From Parasponia andersonii (Eukaryota > Streptophyta > Magnoliopsida > Rosales > Cannabaceae), in the NCBI GenBank assembly GCA_002914805.1, contig JXTB01000285.1:1-64000 (forward strand): a stretch of DNA of 64,000 bases, read 5' to 3'. The stretch's first letter is position 1, and every line of letters starts with the position of its first letter. Under the pieces are notes generated by a model. That model worked only from the letters and a program-made list of their open reading frames with translations, made no database searches and was not told the origin of the DNA. This document shows, piece by piece, positions 1 through 12,215 of the stretch. Both the position numbers and the translations under genes were made by a program.

Positions 1-940
1 AAAAATGACAAATAAGTATAATTCTCCCACTAAAGAAATTATAGACAGAGGATTGATAAAATGATTTCTTTCTCTTTTGTTTTCGATTTTTTTTTTCTTC
101 TGCTTTATTTAGATACTTTAATTGAAGGGTTAAGTATAATAATGGTTCCTGAATTATATTTATTGCATCATTTTGTCATTTGAATTTTCGAAAGTATCCA
201 TAATAGCTTATGAATTATATAATTATTATAATAATGACAAAGCATATAATTGGGAATTATTTATTTCTATAAGTCAGAATATCGTTTTTAGCTATAATTA
301 ATGAATTATACACTTTGCGCAAGATTCAATTCTGCCAAAAATGTAATAGTTTGTGAAAAAAATGTTATTACTGTAATAATTGTATAAATTTTGATAGTCA
401 ATTGTGTAAGTTAAAAATTCAAATTCTTATTCTTAACCACAGTTACTAAATTGTGTGCTCTGTAATGACTTATTTATTAAATATTTAACAGTTTTTGACA
501 AAAAAATTATTGTTACAATAATTACATAATTTAAGAACTATTATTATATAAGTTAAAAATTCAATAGGTAAATTAGTGCTAAAAGTATAATTCACAGGGC
601 TATTATTATTATTAAACCTTAATAGAAATATTGCATTAATAGAAATAATTGTTAATATTGACATTAAATACACATATCAAAAGAGAATGATTAAAAGATT
701 GAGGGAGGCGGAATGGTTTCTTGGCAGAAGATAGGTTTGAAACAGTAAATTTTCAAACAGTAATGAATAAGCAATTGAGATTATAATAGCTAAGACGTTT
801 CAATGCATACCTTCCTTGCATGGTTATCTTTAATTTGGTTATAAACATGACCATTTTAAATTTGGAAAGGTAAACCACAATATTCTATGTGGAAATAAAA
901 TAGTATTTGTGACTTTTTTTTGTACATTACATTTTTTACA
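1..940. other. AT-rich intergenic DNA
   Basis: No gene is visible. The stretch is strongly AT-rich with stops in all frames. The only long ORF is on the minus strand at 485-673; it is low in complexity and resembles nothing known. It ends where the LTR of element A begins. Confidence 0.7.
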
Positions 941-1040
941 TGTTGTGCGGTCTAAAAACTATATGACTGGTCAAATGCCAAAAAGAGAAAGTTAGCGACC
1001 AAGTTAGACGTGTCAGATCCCATGAGTATTTTCTTGATTA

Positions 1041-1156
1041 AAGTGCGACCTCTTCCAAGTAAGTTAAGTGTGACTTCCTCCGAATGAGTTAAGTGCGACC
1101 TCCTCCGAGTAAGTTAAATGTGACCTCCTTCGAATGAGTTGAGTGCGATCAGAATG
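1041..1156 (+). repeat. 25-bp tandem repeat inside LTR 1
   Basis: Four full and one partial unit of about 25 bp alternate between endings like GAATGAGTT and GAGTAAGTT. The same array has about the same number of units in LTR 2 (about 11560-11662) but only about one and a half in LTR 3 (about 16379-16416). The LTRs therefore differ by whole repeat units as well as by point changes. Confidence 0.85.
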
Positions 1157-1343
1157 AAAAGGAAACTAGATCAAGCTTTATCAAGCGGGTAATCTACAAA
1201 GAAAAGGAAATAAAAGTTTCCTTTAGAAGGTCGACCAGATATTTTATTTAAGTTATTATCAAATTATATTGTTACTCAAATTGTATTTTCTGATTACACA
1301 CTTACTTATTTTCACAATTGAGAAACATTGAGCTACCCTCACC

Positions 1344-1350
1344 TATATAA
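1344..1350 (+). promoter_or_regulatory. LTR promoter TATA box
   Basis: TATATAA followed by GGGG lies in the middle of LTR 1. The same motif is kept in LTR 2 (11856-11862) and LTR 3 (16596-16602). Conservation in all three copies supports it as the Pol II core promoter of the family; this is inferred from sequence only. Confidence 0.75.
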
Positions 1351-1703
1351 GGGGAGTTCAATATTTCTGTGGGGGATCTTCCCTTTCTAGAGAGAACTTT
1401 CAGATTTTTTACTTTTACTTCCTAGACACACTCTGTACTCTCGACTCTCACTTTGAAACTTAACAAAACTCTTGTAATTCTCCAGAAAATAGTGAACAAC
1501 AGTAGATGTAGGCTCGTCTTTTTTGGGCCGAACCACTATAAAATTCTTGTCTCTTTACTTGCTTTGATTTATCAATCCTTTTCACATACAGGCCACATCT
1601 CGCAATTTCCTAAATTCATTGTTGACAAAACCTCCGTCAACAATTAACGCTAGAAGGAAGGCTATTCCAGTAGAAAAGTTTGTCAACTCCGTTTCTTTCA
1701 ACA

Positions 1704-3640
1704 ATGGCAAATACCAGAAATACCAGAACTAGTCAAAACCAACCCCAAAGCACTGCTCTTGCTCAGGTAGAACCTGCTCAGGATTAGCCTGTTGTGACCG
1801 CACCAGAAAATATTGTCCAGAGATAGGATCGTATGGAGGAGGTACTGGTGAATCTTCAGTAAATCACTAGTCAGATTAATGACTCTCTACGACGACTTGC
1901 TGAAGGACAGATGGTGACTCCTCCATAGCATAAACGTCCCAGAGAACGTCCTGCTCAACAACCTAAGAGAGGAATTTAGATCCTAGAGACAGGGAACTGT
2001 GACCAGTATAAAGCCTGGCAGGAGCATCATGGAGATCGCACCTCTAAAGGAAAAGGCAAGGTCACAGACTTATCTCTGGAATTAGGTACTGAAAGTTCAA
2101 GCACTGATCGTGATTGTGGACAACCTTCTTGGAGAGCAACTGTCAATCGTGATGGTCTAAACAATGAGCAAAAATGTCAATCGAGGTGCATCTTTGAAAG
2201 GATTAGTAGGGAGTCTTGACAGAATCCTGCAGACTTGAGATAACATCTAGAACAACGACGTAATTAGGAGTGATCCACATCGCACTATAACGACCAAAGT
2301 CGATCTCGTCGTACTATTTCATTGGAATACCTACAAAGGTCGCAGCAAACTCTGCCTAACCAACCCACCTTATATCGTGATAATAACCAAAGGCCACTCC
2401 TTCCACTAGTAGGAGAGAATATTCTCCCTCCTAATGTCGATGTTCATAATTTAAGAATCCCGTTAAATGAACTTGTTAGCTGGGACGACGAGCTCGCTGA
2501 TGGGTATTGTCAATCACTATTCAGTGAGGAGGTTTGAGCTGTTGCCTTACCTATTGGGTTCAAACTTCCCACCATAAACACTTTTGAAAGGAAAACTAAT
2601 CTGCAGGATCATATGGATCACTTCAGCGACTTGATGGAACTTCATTGTGTCGATGATCTCGCACGTTATAGATTTTTACTATAACTTTTATAGGAGCAGC
2701 GAAGAAGTGGTTTTGAGGACTCAAGTTTGGTTCAATCTCGTCCTGGCAATAGATTCAGACTGCATTCTTGAGGCAATTCTAGGCGGCGAAGAATTTTACT
2801 GTTCCACTGGTCAGTCTGTCTGCTATTCGATAAGGTCCGGAGGAAACTCTTCGATCTTACCTAAATCGTTTTATCTTAGAGGTGACAAAGATCAAAAACC
2901 CACCTGAAGGAGGAGTTTTAACTCTAATGATGGCTAGGGTACGACTAGAGACTTAACTCTAGGAAGAGTTACTTGAGCTAGAATACAGAACCCTTGAAGA
3001 CTTCTATCGAAGAGTTGGTCGACATCTAAGGGTAGAATCTTCATGTGAGAATCTTCGTAAGACGACAAAGGAAGGAAATGATGCTGCTAAATATGCAACC
3101 AAAAATAACAACAATAATGACAAGAAGTCAAACAAAAGGAGTAATGAACAATCGACTGAGAAGTAGCCCAAACAGAAAAAGCAGGAGATTCCAAGAGCTC
3201 CTATGAGGTTCAACAACTATATTGAACTGAACGCACCCATAGATCATATCTATGCGGTTACAAATCAGCAGGAGCAGTATCGTCAATCGGAACTGATAAA
3301 AAGAGATAGAGCGAGGTGTGATCCCAACAAGTTTTACCGGTATCATAATGACATTGGACACGATACCAATAACTACTTTGCCTTGAAAGATGAAATCGAA
3401 AGATTAATTAAAGAAAGGCGGCTGTGGTAGTATACAAAATAGAACAATGAAAGGTGAAAAGAAAACTGGCAGTGACCTCCAGAAATTCAACGCGAGGTGT
3501 GAACTATTTTTGGAGGACCGCATATTGGTGGAGATTTAAAGAGGATGCAAGATAGGTACACACGAGAAGCACGACAACAACTATTAACTAATGTCATACA
3601 TCTTGAGCAGTGATCACGAAAGCTTCAATGGGTACCGGAT
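1704..3640 (+). pseudogene. gag of element A, broken
   Basis: Gag would package the element RNA. The ATG at 1704 opens a frame starting MANTRNTRTSQ that stops after 27 codons. Recognisable parts follow in changing frames. A gag core near 2540-2660 contains a KTNLQDHMDHF-like motif (KTDPQDHMDHF in B). A lysine and glutamine-rich linker lies at about 3060-3190. The tail at 3203-3430 includes GHDTNNYFALKDEIERL, where a zinc-knuckle cysteine present in B (NNCFAL) is replaced by tyrosine. Several stops are TAG or TAA where B still reads glutamine or another sense codon. B's gag (12216 onward) is the closest relative in the window. Confidence 0.8.
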
Positions 3641-3700
3641 ATAGATATTACCTTCACGGAGCAGGATGCCAGAGAGGTTCATTACCCGCACAATGATGCG

Positions 3701-6700
3701 TTGATCATAAAGATCAACTGTGGAAGCACACAGCTATGGTGGGTATTGGTCAATAATGGAAGCCCCGTCGACATCTTATACTATGATACTTTCAAAAAGA
3801 TGGGATTGAGTGAAAGCGATCTAAAGTCCGCTATCACTCCACTTTATGGATTTACTAGTAACAGCATAATGCCTAGGGCCATGATTGAGTTAAGGTCAAC
3901 GTTAGAACTTATCCTAGGGTTTCAACGGTAATGACCCAATTCTTAGTTGTGGATTGTCCCTCTGTATTTAATGTTGTGCTAGGAAGACAAACACTGAGGG
4001 AACTTCGAGTAGTTACTTCAATCTACCACCTCGCTATAAAGTTCTCAACTCAACAGGGAGTAGGCGAGGTGCGAGACAACCAATATGATGTGAGGACTTG
4101 TTATAATAATTCAATAAAGCTCACAACAAAAGATATGACACCTTGAACAATGTTGGTCCAGCTAAAAGGTGAAGCATCAAGGGAAGCGTCAGGCGAAACG
4201 TCAATCGAAGACCTCGCCCTCGAGAAGTCGATGAAGAAGTCAAGACTGGACCTGTAGAAGACTTGGAAGATTTGCCAATTGATAGATCTTCGAAGGTTCT
4301 AAAAATCGGAGCAAAGCTTCAAGAACCCGTGCAAGCTTCATTAATTGCTTTTCTGAAATCAAACTTGGATATCTTCGCGTGGCAACATTCAGATATGATA
4401 GGAATTGATCCGAATATCATATGTCATCGCCTCAATATAGATACAACGAAGAAACCTATATGGCAAAAAAGAAGAGCCATGAATCCAGAATGCTACATCG
4501 CATTGAAAGAAGAGGTAGAGAAGCTGCTCGAAATTGGATTCATCAGAGATCTTTCTACCCAAACTGGCTTGCAAATTTAGATTTAGTAAAGAAACCCAAC
4601 GGGAAGTGGAGAACTTGTATTAATTTTATCGACCTCAACAAAGCGAGCCCAAAGGATAGTTTTCCTCTTCCAAGAATAGACCAACTTGTAGATGTGACGT
4701 CGGGGCATGAACTGTTAAGCTTTATGGACACATATTCTGGATACAATTAAATCCCTATGTACGAGCTAGATGAGGAACATACTTCATTCATCACTGACCG
4801 AGGATTGTACTGTTACAAGAATATGCCCTTTGGACTCATTAACACAGGAGCGACTTATCAGCGTCTTGTCAATATGATGTTTGCAAAATAAATTAGCAAG
4901 ACAATGGAAGTATATGTCGATGACATGTTGGTAAAGTCGAAGAAAGCTGAAGATCACATCAAGCATCTTGATGAAATGTTCAAAATTCTTCGAAAATATC
5001 AGATGAGGCTAAACCCCCAGAAGTGTGCATTCAGGGTAGGATCTGGAAAATTCCTTGGGTTCATGGTCAACCAGCGAGGAATCGAGGCTAACCCCCAGAA
5101 GATACAAGCACTAATCAATATGCAATCCCCTCGCAAACCAAAAGATGTGCAAAGCCTAGCGGGAAGAGTGGCCGCATTAAGTCGATTTGTATCCAGGTCA
5201 ACGGATAAGTGTCAACCATTCTTCGAAGTACTAAAGGGTTCGAAGAGGTTCGAGTGAATGGAAGAATGCGAGCAGGCGTTTCAAGAATTGAAAGCACACT
5301 TAGGTTCTCCTCTACTCTTGTCGAAGTCAAACCCAAGGGAAGAGTTATAGTTGTATCTGGTCATTTCCAGATATGCGACAAGTGCAGCGTTAATTCGAGA
5401 AGAAGAAAAGATACAACGACTGGTATATTACATAAGTAAAAGGTTGCTTGATGCCGAAACAAGATATCCAAAAATGAAGAAGTTGGCATTAGCACTTATT
5501 GTCGCATCCAGAAAGCTTCGACCTTATTTTCATGCGCACTCCATCAAAGTTTTCACAAATTTTCCATTAAAGCAGGTTATGCAAAAACCTGAGGCTTCAG
5601 GACGACTACTTAAGTGGGCTATCAAGTTGAGTCAATTTGACATCAATTTTCAACCTTGCACCACGATTAAAGGTCAAACTCTCACAGATTTTATTGCAGA
5701 GTTCAAATACGATGTCAATCTTCCCACAGAAGCGATAAAAAAACTTGCTATAGATCTATTAAGATTGTGGAAACTTTATGTCGATGGATCGTCAAACGAG
5801 AATGGAGCCAGTGCGGGCTTAGTGCTGATAAGTCCAGAAGGGCATAATATTCATTGTGCACTTTGCTTCAAATTTCTAGCATCGAATAATGAGGCAGAAT
5901 ATGAAGCATTGATAGCTGGACTAAAGCTCGCACAAGAAATGAAGGCTGAGATGATTGAGGTATACAATGATTCCTAGTTGGTTGTTTGTCAAGTAATCGG
6001 CGATTATCAAGCAAGAGGAGAGAGAGTGGTGGCTTACTTACAGGAGGTACAAAGACTATTCTTGACATTTGCTTCTTATAACATTCAATTTCTTCCTCGC
6101 ATTAAGAATACTCGGGCAGATGCTCTAACTAAACTTGCCTTAACAAAAGATGCCGAATTACTAAATGTGATCCTTGTCAAAATTCTGGCAAAATCAAGTA
6201 TCGAAATAGAGGCCCAAGTAAAAATGCCGGTTGACAAAAAAAACCTTCGTAGATGGATCTTATAATGAAGTATTTATAAAATGGCGATCTCCCGAAAAGT
6301 GAAGACGATGCAAAGTGACTTTGAATGAAAGTAGCTTGCTATATCTTCTATGATGAGAAGCTTTATCGCAGAAGTTTTAGTTCACTATTATTATTGTGTG
6401 TGGACGAAGAAAAAACACACTATATTATGAGGGAAATTCACGAAGGAATATGCGGAAATCATTTAGGGGGGCTGGCACTAGCGAACAAGGTTCTCAGACA
6501 AGGGTCTTTTTGACCAGCTATGAAGAAGGATACAATGGAATTTGCTAGGAGGTATGACAAATGTCAACGATTTGCGACTATTCCTAGAATGCCACATGTT
6601 CCTCTAAATCCGATGACTAATCCATGACCATTTGCAGTATGGGGAATTGATATTATTGGAATGCTTCCACTGGCGCGAGGTTGATTAAAGTATGCAGTAG

Positions 6701-7483
6701 TCGCAGTCGATTATTTCGCCAAGTGGACAGAAGCTGAAGTCTTGAGTACCATTTCTGCAAAAAAGATGATAGATTTTGTTTACAAATCTATAATCTGCCG
6801 TTATAGTATACCGCATACTATAATTTCTGATAATGGGAAACAATTTGACTGCGATGAGTTCCGTATCTTCTGCGACAACTTAGGCATTAAAAAGAATTTC
6901 TCTGCTATTGTTCATCCACAAGCCAATGGGTAGGTCGAAGCTATAAACAAAAGACTTAAACAGAACATAAAGACAAAGCTGGAAGAGCACAAAGGAGCTT
7001 GGCCAGAAGTACTCCCTGAGGTATTATGAGCTTATCGCACCACTCAATGAACCACTACTGGAGAGTCCATTCTTTTTAGCTTATGGATACGAAGTAATGG
7101 TACCAATAGAAATTGGTGCGAGCTCTTTATGATGATCTACCTATGAGAAAGATCAAAATAGCGCGCAAATGAGGATTGAGCTCGATCTTTTAGAAGAAAG
7201 ACATGAGCAGTCCCAGCTTCAGATCGCATCATATCAACAGCGCACGACTCAATATTATAACTCTAAAGTCAGAAGCAGGGGGTTTGAAGTTGGTGATCTT
7301 GTTCTTCGACAAGTTCTACCTAATAATAAAGAGCATGGTGCTAGAGTATTTGGACCCTCTTGGGAAGGACCATATGTCATTGATGCTATTATTTGACCTG
7401 GGACATATAAGTTAGCTCGCACTGGTGGACAAAAGATCGAGCATGCTTGGAATGTAGAACAACTTCGTTGCTATTATCAGTAA
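3701..7483 (+). pseudogene. pol of element A (PR-RT-RH-RH-INT), broken
   Basis: This is the replication polyprotein of the element. The protease lies at 3701-4146; the active-site loop reads VNNGSPVDIL, where the catalytic Asp is Asn (B keeps VDNGST). RT spans about 4263-5260 with KPNGKWRTCI, a DTYSGYN-like motif and the catalytic YVDDML at 4911-4928. RT connection and first RNase H lie at about 5260-5740. A second RNase H at about 5770-6170 has LYVDGSSNENG and NNEAEYEALIAGL. Integrase at 6325-7396 has the HHCC zinc region (HEGICGNHLGG), a DDE part with SDNGKQFD and HPQANG, and a C-terminal GPSWEGPYVID. Reading ends at TAA 7481-7483. At least six stops or shifts break it. Two RNase H domains support the Tat group. 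Confidence 0.88.
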
Positions 7484-8247
7484 ATCTTCATGTATATCTT
7501 TATGTATTTTCGATGACTTAGGGGGCTTCTTGTATTCGTCATTTGTCGTCATTCGTCAATAAAGATATCTTATTGTATTCGTCATTCGTCGTCATCAATA
7601 AGGATGTCTTCTCTTTGATTATTCAATTTGGTTCATATTTTATAGTTTTATGGTAGTCTTCAAACCCATAAAACTCGGGGGGCAATGTGATCAGAATGTT
7701 ATCTCCTACTTGATTCCTATGGGACTATGCAAAATGTCCATTGAGGGGTTGGCATTTTAGATCGTTGAATTTCTAAAATTTCTTAAAATCTTAGGATTTT
7801 CTCCTTGCTTCATGCCATAGCATATCGTATTACGCAATTTCCCTTTTCAAACAACAAAGTAACTAAGCAAAACTTTCATTGTTCGATGTGATATATTGCT
7901 ATATTACATTTTGCCATGGAATTTTTGAAAAACAGTATTGAGTTTGCATCACTTATATTTGTTGTTTTCTTAAGCAACCTAACCTTTCCTAACACTTAAA
8001 ATCTGTTTTAAGTTAGTTGGATTCGAATCATAATAGCGTACCGATCAGTCACCTTGTGATTGACTACTTGGTTAAATTATGCATCTTTATATTACACTGC
8101 AGTGTTTTAATTATTTTACAGGAATAAACATCTGACAAGAAAGCATTTATTGATAAAAGCTCACACCTATATGCGAGCAAAGTATTAAAAACAAAAAAAG
8201 GGACCAGCCCGCATTGTTCTGAAAGTTAAAAAATATATATATAAAAA
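7484..8247. other. Non-coding spacer between pol and antisense gene in A
   Basis: No sense ORF follows the pol stop. The stretch includes a short repeated motif around ATTCGTCATTCGTC (7533-7592) and AT-rich sequence. It separates the convergent 3' ends of pol (plus) and the antisense gene (minus). Confidence 0.6.
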
Positions 8248-10384
8248 CTATGCAGATGTGCTCGCTCCACTGTCTCCAGTTTTGGCAGCTTTGCCTTCCT
8301 TCCAACTCTAGACAAGCTCGACTACATCTTCACCAAGAATGGAAAAGTTGAAATCCGGATGCTCGCAGAAGATATTATATATTATGGTCAACAAGGCGAT
8401 GTCACTTGCTTTTTCTTTGAGCTCCTTGCCTTCAGTGGCCTTGAACTCTTCTATAGCCTTGTGCGCCGCCTCTATCATTGCCTTCTCTAGAATATCCGGA
8501 TGCTCGGAGATAGTCTTCTCAAGTTCTTTAATTTTCTCCTCGAGCTTCTCCTTTTCAAGTTTTTCCTTAGCCAGACCCTCGCGCAACTGCTGTCTCTCTA
8601 ATTCAAAGAATTTTATCTCTTCCTCGCAAGCCTTCTCCGAGTCTTCTAATGCTTAGGTTATTCCTTCGACTTTTTTGGCCTTTTCCATGCATTCAAGGAT
8701 TGGGTCATACATCAAGACAGCAGCTGCAGCAGTTTGAAAATATAACACACATCAATACCAGAAAAGTACGTTGAAGAGTGAAGATAGAGGATGCTTACAT
8801 TTATCAACATCTTCTTTGCAGAACTGAAGGCGACCTTGGCTCGTCATCGCTTCATCCTCTCCTAGCCATCCTCAGAAGTAAAACGGTCGATGAAGGCTAT
8901 ACTCGTGCCAGCTTTTTCCGGCAGTTACCGAAGGAGTGCAAAATACTCCTCATCTTTATCAGCCTGGCTCGGTCTCTCATCAGAAGTGACCATCTCTTTG
9001 GGTGGCTCAGGTTGGCTTATAGTTAATTGAGGCTGAGGAGAAGGCGAGCTTGTTAGGATGTCCTCGAAGGCAACCTTTTGCTTCTTTGAAGTGTCGACCT
9101 TCTCTTTCCCTTTCGTCGAAGGTGGTGTGCTATCTGGTGTCTTAGACTTTGTCATCCACTCCAGAGTTGAAGGCAGTGCTCACAGTCCGTTGCCAATTAC
9201 CATGTCTGTATAGATAAGATTGGTTAGCATTCGAGGTGTATGATGCGACAAAAATAAAAGAAAAATAACTGCCTTCTTGCTGCTGAGAAATTGGTGGCGA
9301 TGCGGCTTCTGAAGATGATAGTTCCGAGATTGTAGGAGTGGCAGGTGCTTTTCGTTTCCTGGGCTTGGAAGACGAGGCACCCTTTTCCTTCTGTTTCCTT
9401 GGCTTTTTCTTCGAGCTCGAGGATTACGGTGAGCAGAATCTGGAAAGGTGGCTCCCCTTGGAAGTAGTCCGCATGCAACTAAGTTCTTGGACGTCCCAAG
9501 CTTCTTCTAATCAAATTCTTCGATCGGAAGGTTGTTTATTTTATACATCCTTGCGAGCTACTTTTTAGAGAGTCTTGATCGTTCCCTATTATCTGCGATG
9601 ACATACGAATGCGATCAGAATAATATATTTATGTAGAGAAAACAACAAGCTGAAAGTTACCTACTAGGGTCCTGAAAGAAGCCGTTATCCGCGTAGTCAA
9701 AGTGGAAAAATGGATTTTTTCATTTTTTCATATTGTTGCAGACCTCGTAGATAGTTTTTATTGCCTGGTTCGACCACTTGCTCGCATAGAAGAAGCCAAC
9801 ATCTGATGGGTTTGATTTCACTTTGTAGAACCAAGCGAACTTTTCAAGAGTGGGGGCTTCTAAACCTAATTTATGGTATAGTATGTACAGACCTACCATA
9901 TATCTATATATGTTTAGGGTTAATTGAAAAGGGATAACTCCATAATAATCGACGATTGATTTTATGTATGGATGAAGTGGGAGGTGGACACCACATTTGA
10001 GAATTGATCTGAGAATGAGATAATTCCGCAAGAAGGTGTGTGTGGTCGATTGAACTCCATGGGAAGGCGAAGAAGGATGTTGATTTTGTAGTTGCATATG
10101 ATTTTGTTGAGCTTGTTCGTTGTACAGCTCATTCTTATATTAGTACATGACCAATCTCCCTCCACATAGTGATAACTCGTTGCGAATGCAGGGGTATCCC
10201 TAATATGCCGAGGCCACTAGTCTTGAGGGAGGTCATCTATACGAGGACTATTTTACCTGACCTCGGTTATTTCTACTTCAGGTTCTGGCTCAATATAGTC
10301 TTCGAGATTTATAGATCTAATGCTTGTATTGGAAGAATATCTTGAGAACGTGTTCCCTTCCCTAAAATCCTCACTACTAGACAT
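8248..10384 (-). pseudogene. Antisense gene of element A, PF04195-like
   Basis: This gene lies opposite to gag-pol. Reading on the minus strand, an ATG at 10384 starts MSSSEDFREGN. An acidic stretch (EDYIEPEPEVEITEV) follows, then a domain at about 10060-9740 with LPLHPYIKSIVDYYGV, PFQLTLNIYRYMVGL and EKFAWFYKVK. This resembles the Pfam family 'putative gypsy type transposon' (PF04195). After gaps that may be introns come basic segments (9478-9180, 9155-8925) and a coiled coil rich in Lys and Glu (8586-8308). The C-terminal tail ends ASTSA with TAG at 8250-8248. Three in-frame stops are TAA or TAG, and the frame shifts near 10050. Element B carries the start and domain; D has the same type of gene. 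Its function is not known; PF04195 is a family name, not a proven activity. Confidence 0.7.
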
Positions 10385-11445
10385 CTAAGAAGAAATATGG
10401 ATGGGTTTAGTCCTATACGAGTAACAGGGATTTTCGCTATATATAAGCAGTTTCGGATCACATCCTAGGATTGCATCAACAAGCTGCTCATCCAATTTTT
10501 TCTAATCAACCTACAGATTCATAAAACAAAAAATTGTTTGAGCAACTCTTTGGTAATTCATCACTTTGACTGATTATGGTTTTCAAAAATCAAGGTTTCA
10601 GATCCCAAAATTCTTCTATGGGTTCGTCTATCAATCATCTAAAAATAGTCTATTCTATAAATTAAAGGAGAGATTTTGAAAAACTCCCATTTTTTAGTCC
10701 ATCCGAGTATGGTATGGGTTTATAGTCAGGGCATTTAGGCTCTGTGATTTGTCCCTATATCTAGAAATAAGATCTGTAAATGAGAGTTTTCTGAAAAATC
10801 GAAGAACAATAAGAGAGAAAAAATATATACTAACCTTTCTTAAAAGACTGAAGGACCGAGATGTCGTCTAAAGGATTATGTGATAACTTCGTCGGAGAAG
10901 ATAATGAATTTTTGTGAGCTGTGAAACAGAAAAGGACACCAGGAAGATTCGACTTATAGACGCTTCAGATTTCAAAAATGAGAGAAACATGAGACGATAG
11001 GGTTCGAGTTTTGAAGAAGAGGCGGATGAATTTTTTTGATATATATGTTTCAAGCATCATCAAATCACAGCCGTAGATCAAAGTATTTAATTTTCAGATC
11101 TAAAGGCTGAAGTTTACGTGGGAGTTAATTTTCCAAAATTAAATCGGTATCTTTTCAAAATTTGAAATGTCTCAATTTAAGACAACAGCTGGCGTCATTG
11201 TTATCATCATGTCTCCTTAAGAACGGAAAAGTCTCCTCGAGTTTTGCTATTCTTCTGAGAAAAGATGACATGTAGTTTCGTCTGTCAGAAAAAGGTACAC
11301 GTGGTTCTGAAAAGGTGAGATTTGAGAACTGGCGACTCTTCGAAGATCTCAAGATTATGTCATGACGTCGCATTTTTTAAGCTCGCACTTATCATAGAAG
11401 GAAGCTCGATTTTGTCCTAAAGAACTAATAGAGCTGGAGGGCAAC
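10385..11445. other. Upstream region of the antisense gene and 3' end of element A
   Basis: No sense-strand gene is present. On the minus strand this would be the promoter and leader of the antisense gene. B holds the matching sequence at 15180-16281. A purine-rich stretch just before LTR 2 (GAGCTGGAGGG at 11431-11441) is the likely plus-strand primer site for the element. Confidence 0.55.
11037..11048 (-). promoter_or_regulatory. Possible TATA box of the antisense gene in A
   Basis: On the minus strand ATATATATCA stands about 660 bases before the antisense ATG at 10384. The same motif in the same context occurs in element B at about 15876-15888. The distance is long for a simple leader, so an intron in the 5' leader would be needed. 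This is a weak call on its own, but the antisense gene of D has a clearer TATA box. Confidence 0.35.
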
Positions 11446-12154
11446 TGTTGTGTGGTCTAAAAACTAAAAACTATATGACTGGTCAAATGCCAAAAAGGGA
11501 AAGTTAGCGACCAAGTTAGATGTGTCAGATCGCATGAGTATTTTCTTGATCAAAGTGCGACCTTTTTTAGTTAAGTTAAGTGCAACCTCCTCTTAATGAG
11601 TTAAGTACGATCTCCTCCGAGTAAGTTAAATGCGATCTCCTTGGAATGAGTTGAGTACGATCATAATGAAAAGGAAACTAGATAAAGCTTTATCAAGCGG
11701 GTAATCTACAAAGAAAGGGAAACAAAAGTTTCCTTTTGAAGGTCGACCAGATATTTCATTTAAGTTATTACCCAGTTATATTGTTACTCAAATTGTATTT
11801 TCTGATTACACACGTACCTATTTTCATAATTGGGAAACATTGAGCTACACTCACCTATATAAGGGGAGTTCAATGTTTCTGTAGGGGATCTTCCCTTTCT
11901 AGAAAGAATGTTCGGATTTTTTACTTTTACTTCCTGGACACACTCTGTATTCTCAACTCTTACCTTGAAACTTAACGAAACTCCTGTAATTCTCCAGAAA
12001 ATAGTGAACAACAGTGGACGTAGGTTCATCTTTTTTGGGCCGAACCATTATAAAATTCTTATCTCTTTACTTGCTTTGATTTATCAATCTTTTTTACACA
12101 CAAGCCATATCTTGCAATTTTCTAAATTCATTGTTGACAAAACCTCTGTTAATA
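11446..12154 (+). repeat. LTR 2, shared by elements A and B
   Basis: This 709-bp LTR starts TGTTGTGTGG. It serves as the 3' LTR of A and the 5' LTR of B. It has a 7-base duplication of CTAAAAA near its start compared with LTR 1. Its end reads GTTAATA where LTR 1 has GTCAACA, consistent with C-to-T decay of the terminal CA. TATATAA is at 11856-11862. Confidence 0.92.
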
Positions 12155-12215
12155 ATTGACACTAGAAGGAAGGTTATTCCAGCAGAAAAGTTTGTCAACT
12201 CCGTTTCTTTCAACA

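Larger units (their letters stand above)
941..1642 (+). repeat. LTR 1 (5' LTR of element A)
   Basis: This 702-bp LTR starts TGTTGTGCGG and ends CGTCAACA. It matches 11446-12154 and 16282-16889 over nearly its whole length. It contains about 4.5 copies of a 25-bp repeat at 1041-1156 with the core AAGTGCGACCTCCTCCGA. A TATA box is at 1344-1350. Confidence 0.93.
941..12154 (+). mobile_element. Ty3/gypsy LTR retrotransposon A (Tat-like, decayed)
   Basis: The element is bounded by LTRs at 941-1642 and 11446-12154, each starting TGTTGTG. The first ends in CA; the same end is decayed to TA in the second. The internal region holds gag, then protease, RT, RNase H, a second RNase H and integrase in that order, which is the Ty3/gypsy order. 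The extra RNase H and a long 3' part with a gene on the opposite strand point to the Tat group. All sense frames are interrupted by stops and frameshifts, so it cannot work by itself. The second LTR is also the 5' LTR of element B. The 5 bases before the first LTR (TTACA) are not repeated after the last LTR at 16889 (GCGTG), so no target duplication is seen for the pair. Confidence 0.9.

Noticed and set aside
8339-8656. A 105-codon plus-strand Ser-rich ORF
   Set aside because: It is the complement of the Lys/Glu coiled coil of the antisense gene.
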